From Prolixibacteraceae bacterium (GTDB lineage: Bacteria > Bacteroidota > Bacteroidia > Bacteroidales > Prolixibacteraceae): a stretch of DNA of 5,174 nucleotides. The translations under genes were made by a program, and so were the position numbers. Location of the stretch: the NCBI GenBank assembly GCA_007116765.1, contig SKHV01000486.1:1-5174 (forward strand), given 5' to 3'. The notes below the pieces were generated by a model. It was not told the DNA's origin. It did no database searches and saw only the letters and a list, made by a program, of their open reading frames with translations. Shown here one piece after another: positions 1 through 5,174 of this stretch (the first letter of the stretch is position 1; the number at the start of each line of letters is the position of its first letter).

Positions 1-29
1 CATTATATATATTAGTAGTTTTTTCACGG

Positions 30-488
30 TTAAAATATAATGGCGGAACTATCGACTAGAACAGCCCGGTTATTTTCAATTTTGTAATAGATTGTAGCTT
101 CATCACCATTTACATAAAATGGAATACAGGCTAGATACAGAGCTTTAGTTATATAGTTTTCAATGGTGTGGATGTACTGATATTTGATGGGAATCATTTC
201 TATTTTGTCATGTGTAAATACACCCAAGCTGTAAAAATCATCTCTGCGAGTACTACTTCCACCATAACCGATAGTTAAAACATTTTTGGAATATTTGTAT
301 TTTTTGGCGAGTAAATAAGGCTTCTTTAGTCCTTCATTTATGGCATACAATTCATCAGCTTCACTGATAAATTCTTTTCCAATAAGAGAAAGTTTTAAAT
401 AAGGCTTACCAAAAAACTTCCAAGCTTGAAAGCTAGCCAACATTAAAACTGAGAGTAAAGCAATAATCACTATGCATTTAACCTTCAT
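30..488 (-). CDS. Small membrane-anchored or secreted protein of unknown function (152 aa)
   Basis: I do not recognise this protein. The ATG at 488 is preceded by an A-rich leader without a Shine-Dalgarno. An out-of-frame ATG (494-496) would give only three codons, ending in a TGA that overlaps this start. Residues 5-20 are hydrophobic after the basic MKVK, consistent with a signal anchor or signal peptide. Cys5 is too early and in the wrong context for a lipobox. The rest is a compact basic/aromatic domain: a helix-like stretch (41-63), a glycine/serine turn YGGSSTRRDD (75-84), and beta-like strands such as EATIYYKIENNRAVLVDSS (130-148). No catalytic motif is apparent. It lies 35 bases after the 269-aa gene on the same strand and shares its topology, so they probably form one transcription unit. 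The TAA stop at 30-32 is followed by only 29 bases of the window, in which I see no terminator. Confidence 0.75.
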   Translation of the reverse strand: MKVKCIVIIALLSVLMLASFQAWKFFGKPYLKLSLIGKEFISEADELYAINEGLKKPYLLAKKYKYSKNVLTIGYGGSSTRRDDFYSLGVFTHDKIEMIPIKYQYIHTIENYITKALYLACIPFYVNGDEATIYYKIENNRAVLVDSSAIIF

Positions 489-523
489 GTTGCCATTTTT
501 ATGAAAAGTTGTGAAACAGTTTT

Positions 524-1333
524 TTATTTTTCTTTAATCATAAACAACCCATAATCCATATTTTCAAAGGACTCATCTTGATATATCAAGACCACTTCCT
601 TGCCATTGGTGAGCTCCTTTGGGATTTTATAATAATCTATCAAAACCTTATATCGAGGGGTATTTGAAGTTGATCCATCCATTTGTCCCTCCGTTTTGAA
701 TACAAATATGCCTTTCTCTAGTTGGACTTTCAAATAGGCATTGCCAAACCACCACCAATAGCTTCCGTGCCCTGCTGTGGGACTGCCAAGATTTGCAAGG
801 GGATTATGCCGAGACCAATTGTAACGCTCTTTGGAAAAATAGGCCACATAGATGTCTGCCTCCTGATCATCAAAGCGGTAATAGTTGCCCAAACCACTGA
901 CCATTTCCCAGGATTGATGGTTTCCCGGAGGTTGCTCATCTTCGGGGATATTTTCTATAATATCACCTTCTGCGTTAAAAAAAATCCAACCTATCCCGAA
1001 CGATGATCCAACGCCAAACAGCTTCTTTTCATTATTGTAAAACAGTCTCGATTCTTGAGTCCAATAATGCGGATTATCACTTATCTCTGATGAATGCCAA
1101 TCGCTTTCTGGATACAAAAAAAACCTGTTCCACATTCCTAAATATTGATCGGTGATCTTGATAAATTCATAATCAGGCACATCAAAAGTGCGCGTGTTGT
1201 GTATTTCATCGAGGTAGGAGAAGTTCCATTTTTGCCAGAGTAGATCTTGCGCTTCTTTCTTACTGAATAGGTAGAATAAATATCCACCTAAGACTAAAAG
1301 AAGAAAGGCAATCAATAACAACATTCTTTTCAT
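524..1333 (-). CDS. Membrane-anchored or secreted protein of unknown function (269 aa, tryptophan-rich)
   Basis: I do not recognise this family. The ATG at 1333 encodes MKRM; a second ATG at 1324 would shorten it by three residues only. Residues 4-23 are strongly hydrophobic and flanked by KR and SKK, so this is a signal anchor or uncleaved signal peptide. No lipobox cysteine is present, so it is not an obvious lipoprotein. The remaining 245 residues are soluble-looking and aromatic-rich, with 11 tryptophans including WWW at 193-195 in the stretch HGSYWWWFGNAYLKV (189-203). Alternating hydrophobic stretches (FGVGSSFGIGWIFFN, 106-120; KGIFVFKTEG, 207-216; EVVLIYQDE, 246-254) suggest a beta-rich fold. 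It probably faces the periplasm or cell surface. The following gene begins 35 bases after its stop and has the same topology, so cotranscription is likely. It is 291 bases from the ankyrin genes, on the same strand. Confidence 0.8.
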   Translation of the reverse strand: MKRMLLLIAFLLLVLGGYLFYLFSKKEAQDLLWQKWNFSYLDEIHNTRTFDVPDYEFIKITDQYLGMWNRFFLYPESDWHSSEISDNPHYWTQESRLFYNNEKKLFGVGSSFGIGWIFFNAEGDIIENIPEDEQPPGNHQSWEMVSGLGNYYRFDDQEADIYVAYFSKERYNWSRHNPLANLGSPTAGHGSYWWWFGNAYLKVQLEKGIFVFKTEGQMDGSTSNTPRYKVLIDYYKIPKELTNGKEVVLIYQDESFENMDYGLFMIKEK

Positions 1334-1571
1334 TTTTACAGATTTAAAGTGTCCAGGTAATCAGAATAGAAGAAAAGTCTCTCAGTAAACTCAACAAAAA
1401 ATCTTCACTATCCAATAAAGCAATTGTGATTGTTTATATAATACTATCAAATTGAAAACATTGTCAGTAATTCTACTAAAACCAAGAATCTGAGCATCTT
1501 TGTATTTAAACAATACGGAGTCTTTAAAAAAATGAATCGGAGTTTGAATGGAATCTTAAAAACTAAATAAT

Positions 1572-1579
1572 CAAATGTA
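1572..1579 (-). promoter_or_regulatory. TACATTTG, exact match to the Bacteroidota -7 consensus
   Basis: TANNTTTG is the known -7 element of the Bacteroidota housekeeping sigma factor. This copy lies on the coding strand, about 238 bases upstream of the 269-aa gene and in the only long spacer. No TTG/TTTG -33 element is found at the expected distance, and the implied leader would be over 200 bases long, so it could be coincidental. Confidence 0.2.
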
Positions 1580-1607
1580 TGGCCGAAGATTGTAGTTATT
1601 GTTATTT

Positions 1608-1624
1608 AATACGTTACACGTATT
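1608..1624 (-). terminator. Perfect 7-bp hairpin directly after the ankyrin-SHOCT stop codon; possible transcript 3' end
   Basis: On the minus strand AATACGT, a three-base loop GTA, and ACGTATT form a perfect inverted repeat that begins at the base after the TAG stop (1625-1627). No T-tract follows; downstream is AAATAACAATAAC. It is therefore not a standard intrinsic terminator. It may protect or mark a 3' end, or be a protein-binding palindrome. The base pairing is certain; the function is a guess. Confidence 0.35.
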
Positions 1625-2989
1625 CTATAACTGATTTAATATTTCACTTCTCTTCTGGTTGTACTCTGCTTCGGTAATAAGTTCGTCTTCAAAAAGTTCT
1701 TTTAGTTCCTTTAGCTTGGTTTTTAAGGAATCTATTGTTGTGCTTTCGGTGTTCAAATTCTCCTGTAAATTGGTGTGCGTTTTTTCCGAAGTTTTTTGGC
1801 TATCTGATATATGTGATTCTTTATTTTGAGCCAATATAGTAGCAGCTATTTCATTAAATCCATGCACATTGGCATAGTCTAGTGGTTTCTGTTCGCGAGT
1901 GTTACTTAAATTCACATCGGCACCAGAATTAATCAGTAGAGTAGCAATATCTTTCTTGCCTGCAGATGCGGCATAATGCAAAGATGTATTTTGAGATTCG
2001 TCCTGAATATTTACATTTGCACCATTTTTCAGCAGCAATTCAACCAAATAAAAATGGCCGTTTTTTGTGGCGGTATGCAGTAAACTTTCCCCTCCTGTAG
2101 TATGGTTGCTGCATAATTTAAAGAGGCTTTCAGTTGATAGATCCTGGTTGCGCTCAACGAAATCCAAATAGCTGCCTACAGAATTGTCTCCCTGAGTAGG
2201 TGTTTGTTGATTTACATTGGCGCCTGCTTCTAAAAATAGTTGCACCAGCTGTTTTTGGTTATATGCACAGGCATAATAGATAGGTGAGAGGCCGCTTGGT
2301 GTATGTTTGTTTATATCGGCTCCATATTCAATAAACAATCTAACCAGCATTATGTTATTGTTATAGCAGGCATATTGTAAAGGTGTAACCCCCTCACTAT
2401 CAGGTTCTTCTACAGCAATGCCATTTTCGAGTAGTGTTTTAATTATTGGTAAATTACCGGCCCGTAAAGCAATATGAAGCAAATTATTGCCCTTCTTATT
2501 TTTTACAAATACATCAGCACCTTGCTCAATGAAAAAATCAACAAGCAGCTTTTTAGTGTATGTTATTGCCAGCATAAGGGGTGTTTCCCCGTTGTTGTTA
2601 GTTTCTTCGAGGTTAAAGCCGTTGTTTAAAAAAATCTCAGATAAAACTTTTTGTCCATTTCGAGTGGCAATATGTAACAGGTTATTGCCTTGATAATCTT
2701 TTATCAGCGAATTCCCATCTTTTTCAAGCAGAAGTTTTACTATATCAGTTTGATTTTGGAGTGTTGCAAAGAAGAGTGGCGTTTCACCATTGTGATCTTC
2801 ATAATTCACATTGGCACCTCGCGCTATAAGATTTTCACATATCTCTTTATAACCCCTTTGTGATGCATAGTGGAGTGCAGAACGGCCTTTTTCGTCTGTA
2901 TAATTTACATCAGTTACTTCTTGGTTAAGCAGTAATTCTGCAATTTTTCTATTCCCTTTTTCGCAGGCGATAATAAATGATTTACTCAT
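1625..2989 (-). CDS. Ankyrin-repeat protein with C-terminal SHOCT domain (454 aa)
   Basis: The ATG at 2989 is supported by an in-frame TAA 18 bases upstream (3005-3007) and by the ankyrin array starting almost at residue 1. The array runs over residues 1-388 in about eleven repeats. Clear ones are GRSALHYASQRG (35-46), NGETPLFFA (67-75), GNNLLHIATRNG (101-112), NGETPLMLA (133-141), GNNLLHIALRAG (167-178), EGVTPLQYA (199-207), GESLLHTATKNG (300-311) and NTSLHYAASAG (334-344). Residues 263-297 form an insertion between repeats. A polar Ser/Thr/Asn/Gln/Glu-rich linker (about 389-418) leads to residues 420-454, containing LKELKELFEDELITEAEY, which match the SHOCT pattern of a leucine-rich helix, a G/E-L-I-T-E-x-E-F/Y turn and a second helix. 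SHOCT is a short C-terminal domain of unclear function, thought to aid oligomerisation or tethering. The protein lacks a signal peptide and is probably a cytoplasmic scaffold. The stop is TAG, immediately followed by a hairpin. Target is unknown. Confidence 0.92.
   Translation of the reverse strand: MSKSFIIACEKGNRKIAELLLNQEVTDVNYTDEKGRSALHYASQRGYKEICENLIARGANVNYEDHNGETPLFFATLQNQTDIVKLLLEKDGNSLIKDYQGNNLLHIATRNGQKVLSEIFLNNGFNLEETNNNGETPLMLAITYTKKLLVDFFIEQGADVFVKNKKGNNLLHIALRAGNLPIIKTLLENGIAVEEPDSEGVTPLQYACYNNNIMLVRLFIEYGADINKHTPSGLSPIYYACAYNQKQLVQLFLEAGANVNQQTPTQGDNSVGSYLDFVERNQDLSTESLFKLCSNHTTGGESLLHTATKNGHFYLVELLLKNGANVNIQDESQNTSLHYAASAGKKDIATLLINSGADVNLSNTREQKPLDYANVHGFNEIAATILAQNKESHISDSQKTSEKTHTNLQENLNTESTTIDSLKTKLKELKELFEDELITEAEYNQKRSEILNQL
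1628..1732 (-). other. SHOCT domain coding segment
   Basis: This encodes residues 420-454 of the ankyrin protein. The pattern is LKxKLKELKELFEDELITEAEYNxKRxEIL, with the helix-turn-helix spacing and the LITE-x-E-Y core typical of SHOCT domains. It sits at the extreme C-terminus, as the family name implies. The usual glycine before LIT is replaced by glutamate (DEL instead of DGL-like), a mild departure. Confidence 0.8.
2402..2797 (-). repeat. Two tandem copies of a 66-residue (198-base) double-ankyrin unit
   Basis: Residues 65-130 and 131-196 align without gaps, with 25 of 66 identical by hand count. Each copy begins NGETPL and contains GNNLLHIA 34 residues later. At the DNA level the spacing is exactly 198 bases: 2469-2494 matches 2667-2692 at 20 of 26 positions. 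This points to duplication of a pair of repeats, followed by divergence. Confidence 0.7.
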
Positions 2990-3073
2990 AGATTGTTTTT
3001 TATGTTAGTTGGCTGATATATGATCTGAAAATTCATTACAAACTACTACTTAGATTGAAAAATCTTCAGCTTT

Positions 3074-4276
3074 TTAATTTTTTAGGAGCAATGCTACAAC
3101 TTTCTCTTTTAGATTGTCATCTATAGCCAGTTCATGAGGGCGTTTATCTTCAGAGTTTCTAATTTCATTTTTGGCTCCGTTTTTAAGTACAAGCTTTACT
3201 TTTCGATAAAGCTCTCGGGCTTTGTCAGCTTCATGGTTTAAGTTTAATGCACAAAGTTTGTGCAGCAGTGTATTACCATTATCATCCGTAGTATTAATAT
3301 CCTCTGGATAATGTTCCAAAACGATTTTGAATAATTCAGCTGGCTTGTTAAGTGCTAATTCTAGTGGTGTTGTAGGCTTATTGTAATACGTGCAGACGGT
3401 TGTCAAACTTGCACCTTGCTCCAAAATCTTACTCAGATAGTCATAATTTTTTGCATTAGAATATCTGTCAACATTTCCAATGTAATTGTATAAAAGAGTA
3501 ACTCCGTCATTATTCAGTTCTTCAAAATTTGGTTGACCGTATTCACATAGCAGATCATACATTTCAAAACTAACTTTTTTGGCAATGGCAAAATGGTGCA
3601 TCGTTTCTCCATTACTATTTTTGTGATGAATGTCTGCACCATGTTCTAACAGAGTTTTTGTAAGGCTAATGTTATTTCTGTCAATTGCTTTCTCTAAAGG
3701 GCTAACATTTCCTCTGTTTTTTTGATTAAGATTGGCACCATTTCTAATCAAAAGCTCGGCTTGATGTGGTAACAGATCCAGATGTAGCAAAGTATTTTCG
3801 CTTGAATCGATTTCATTAACATTGCAACCGGCGCGAAGAAGAATTTCAATAGTTTGTATTGGCAGCCGCTTTTCAATGACTATTCTTAGTAAGGACTCAC
3901 TGCCTAAGCTTTCTTCAATATTCTCAATTTTAGATATAAATGAAGTGAAAAAGCCCAGCGCTTCTACATCTGGTTCTTCATGCATTAACTTTTCTGCATT
4001 AAAACGTGTAATTGGTGTAGAGAAGTAAGGTATATTGCTGACTACTGCCTCTATAAAACTACCATTAAGCTTATCTAATTCGAATAAATCCATGCAAACA
4101 AAATCTGAATCGCATAAAATGAGTATAAAAGAAAAGCGTTTTTCCCGTAAAAACTTTACAGCAAGTTGCTTTTTATCAGTTTCGGTTAGGGATTTAAATG
4201 AGTTTTTATCTTTGGAAATAAGTTCTTCAACTTCATCAAGGGTGCCTCTGAAAAGTGTTGTGCGTAAATTATTCAT
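3074..4276 (-). CDS. Ankyrin-repeat protein (400 aa) with unrecognised N-terminal region
   Basis: The ATG at 4276 is the first possible start, because an in-frame TAA lies six bases upstream (4280-4282). The leader is A-rich with no Shine-Dalgarno. There is no signal peptide or membrane segment, so the protein is probably cytoplasmic. Residues 1-125 are mostly helical-looking and carry no clear ankyrin signature. From about 126 to 400 there are some eight divergent ankyrin repeats, recognised by endings such as LLRAGCNVNEID (146-157), LLIRNGANLNQK (175-186) and LLEHGADIHHKN (209-220), and by the repeat openings NGETMHHFA (222-230) and NGNTLLHKL (333-341). Several repeats are irregular: the one at 157-187 is shortened, and those at 254-295 and 331-373 carry extra residues in the helices. 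Ankyrin arrays bind protein partners; no catalytic residues are evident. The next gene, also ankyrin, follows after 84 bases on the same strand, so the two are probably related in role. The binding partner is unknown. Confidence 0.88.
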   Translation of the reverse strand: MNNLRTTLFRGTLDEVEELISKDKNSFKSLTETDKKQLAVKFLREKRFSFILILCDSDFVCMDLFELDKLNGSFIEAVVSNIPYFSTPITRFNAEKLMHEEPDVEALGFFTSFISKIENIEESLGSESLLRIVIEKRLPIQTIEILLRAGCNVNEIDSSENTLLHLDLLPHQAELLIRNGANLNQKNRGNVSPLEKAIDRNNISLTKTLLEHGADIHHKNSNGETMHHFAIAKKVSFEMYDLLCEYGQPNFEELNNDGVTLLYNYIGNVDRYSNAKNYDYLSKILEQGASLTTVCTYYNKPTTPLELALNKPAELFKIVLEHYPEDINTTDDNGNTLLHKLCALNLNHEADKARELYRKVKLVLKNGAKNEIRNSEDKRPHELAIDDNLKEKVVALLLKN

Positions 4277-4322
4277 TTTTTAAATGTATCGTTAAAAGAG
4301 ATTCAATTTGTGCCTCATTAAG

Positions 4323-5174
4323 TTAAACGTTCATTAGAACATCATTCATAATAATAGCCGGGTGTAATGCTTTCTTTTGCAGCCCGTCTGCTACTTGATG
4401 GCGGCATGAAAAACCGGGTGCGCAAACCAAGGCATCATCATTCAGTTTTCTGAGGGCAGGGAAGAGCGTTTGCTCACCTATCTCCATGGACACATCATAT
4501 TTGTCGGTTTCATAACCAAAACTACCGGCCATTCCGCAACAGCCGGTTTTCAACTCAACGGGTTCAAAACCAAGCAGTTTTAATGCCTGAATAAGAATGT
4601 CGTTACCTGCCAGTGCTTTGGTATGGCAGTGGCCATGAATGTATACCTGTCGCCCTTTGCCGGCCTCTTTATGATTGCCCGTTAACAGCTCACTAGCCAG
4701 AAACTCTTCCCACAGGAACGTGTGATCTGAGATCTTTTGTGCGTTGGGGAGATCAGCATCTGAGCAGAGGTCTCTGTACTCATCGCGCAGGGTAAGAATC
4801 TCACTTGGTTCCAGGCCAATAATGGGAATGCCTTGTTCAGCGAATGGAAATAATCTTTCGATGTTGGTGTTGCAAATGGCAGCGGCATCATCAAGCAGCC
4901 CTTTTGATAACTGCGGACGCCCCGTTGGCCAGATTCCCGGCAGAATAATACTGTAGCCTAATTTGCTCAGAACATTACATGCCGCTATGGCTATTTCCGG
5001 CTCATGATAATTCGTAAAAAGGTCAACCAGCAGTACCACTTGTTTGTTCTCGCTACTTGCGCTGCCGTTATAACTGGATTTGTACCACTTATGAAAAGGC
5101 TGTTTTGCAAATAGTGGGAGATCTCTTCTTGGATCTACATTCAACAGTTTTTTGTAAATGCCTTTTGCCAGCCC
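4323..5174 (-). CDS. FAD-linked oxidase / (Fe-S)-binding protein, C-terminal part (YdiJ / D-lactate dehydrogenase-like), cut by window edge
   Basis: The frame stays open to the right edge, so 283 C-terminal residues are visible and the start lies outside. A TTG at 5144 could be read as a start but is internal, because in-frame sequence continues upstream of it. The visible part is a cysteine-rich CCG-type domain of the GlpC/heterodisulfide reductase kind. Seen in order are IWPTGRPQLSKG (visible residues 81-92), LEPSEILTLRDEY (121-133), HGHCHTK (180-186), TGCCGMAGSFGYE (210-222) and CAPGFSCRHQ (251-260). In known family members of about 1000 residues, an N-terminal FAD-binding oxidase domain and a 4Fe-4S ferredoxin-like domain precede this region, and the enzyme oxidises D-lactate, D-2-hydroxyglutarate or a related 2-hydroxyacid, passing electrons to the respiratory chain. 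Substrate cannot be decided from this fragment. The first CCG-like motif (PTGRP) has no cysteine, while the second (GCCGMAG) is intact. Stop is TAA; the next gene starts 46 bases downstream. Confidence 0.88.
   Translation of the reverse strand, partial: GLAKGIYKKLLNVDPRRDLPLFAKQPFHKWYKSSYNGSASSENKQVVLLVDLFTNYHEPEIAIAACNVLSKLGYSIILPGIWPTGRPQLSKGLLDDAAAICNTNIERLFPFAEQGIPIIGLEPSEILTLRDEYRDLCSDADLPNAQKISDHTFLWEEFLASELLTGNHKEAGKGRQVYIHGHCHTKALAGNDILIQALKLLGFEPVELKTGCCGMAGSFGYETDKYDVSMEIGEQTLFPALRKLNDDALVCAPGFSCRHQVADGLQKKALHPAIIMNDVLMNV

Larger units (their letters stand above)
1334..1624. other. 291-base spacer without a convincing gene
   Basis: I checked both strands for short reading frames. 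On the minus strand only frames of a few codons begin with ATG. On the plus strand one ATG frame from 1580 runs 32 codons but overlaps the end of the ankyrin-SHOCT gene and looks like chance. Apart from the hairpin at 1608-1624 and the TACATTTG at 1572-1579, I see only AT-rich sequence with a weak 5-bp inverted repeat (1502-1506 with 1512-1516). It is the longest spacer here and the likeliest place for a transcription break and a promoter for the two genes to its left. Confidence 0.6.

Noticed and set aside
722..1006. Open frame on the plus strand, 94 codons
   Set aside because: It lies wholly inside the 269-aa gene on the opposite strand, has no recognisable domain and reads as an antisense shadow.
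1580..1678. 32-codon plus-strand frame starting ATG GCC GAA
   Set aside because: It overlaps the 3' end of the ankyrin-SHOCT gene antisense, crosses the hairpin, and shows no domain or start signal.
2402..2797. Possible CRISPR-like direct repeats
   Set aside because: The periodicity is 99/198 bases in frame with ankyrin coding repeats, and the copies are diverged. It is protein repeat structure, not an array of repeats and spacers.
3039..3048. TAGTAGTTTG on the minus strand upstream of the ankyrin-SHOCT gene, considered as a -7 element
   Set aside because: The spacing between TA and TTTG is wrong (one or four bases, not two) and no -33 partner is visible.
3052..3065. Inverted repeat AGATT-GAAA-AATCT between the two ankyrin genes, considered as a terminator
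   Set aside because: It has only five weak A/T-rich pairs and no following T-tract on the minus strand, so it is unlikely to stop transcription.
4035..4283. Open frame on the plus strand, 82 codons
   Set aside because: It is antisense to the start of the 400-aa ankyrin gene, with Ser/Lys-rich low-complexity content typical of a shadow frame.
4281..4288. TACATTTA on the minus strand just before the 400-aa ankyrin gene, considered as a -7 promoter element
   Set aside because: It misses the final G of TANNTTTG, lies only four bases from the ATG, and has no properly spaced -33 element. A leaderless transcript would be required.

Overview
The window looks like a chromosomal stretch from an AT-rich member of the Bacteroidota. 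This is an inference from three things: none of the four visible gene starts has a Shine-Dalgarno sequence (their leaders are A-rich instead), the spacers contain TANNTTTG-like motifs, and the gene content fits. No rRNA, tRNA, mobile element or CRISPR array is visible. All five genes lie on the minus strand, so the window reads right to left.

Right edge (4323-5174): the C-terminal 283 residues of a large FAD-linked oxidase / iron-sulfur protein of the D-lactate or 2-hydroxyacid dehydrogenase (YdiJ-like) type. Its N-terminal FAD and ferredoxin-like parts lie outside the window. This is the only gene whose biochemical role can be named, and it is more GC-rich than everything to its left.

Middle (1625-4276): two adjacent ankyrin-repeat proteins. 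The first (400 aa) has an N-terminal region of about 125 residues that I do not recognise, followed by divergent ankyrin repeats. The second (454 aa) has about eleven ankyrin repeats, an insertion that breaks the array, a polar linker and a C-terminal SHOCT domain. Both lack a signal peptide and should be cytoplasmic protein-binding scaffolds. Their partner is not visible.

A 291-base spacer (1334-1624) follows. It holds a perfect 7-bp hairpin directly after the second ankyrin stop codon and a lone TACATTTG motif, but no convincing gene.

Left (30-1333): two proteins of unknown function, 269 and 152 aa, each with one N-terminal hydrophobic segment and the rest probably outside the cytoplasm. 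They are 35 bases apart and probably cotranscribed.

The layout suggests an accessory block (two ankyrin proteins and two membrane-anchored or secreted orphans) next to a core metabolic gene. I cannot show that these genes act together. The most noteworthy item is the ankyrin-SHOCT fusion beside a second, very different ankyrin protein.
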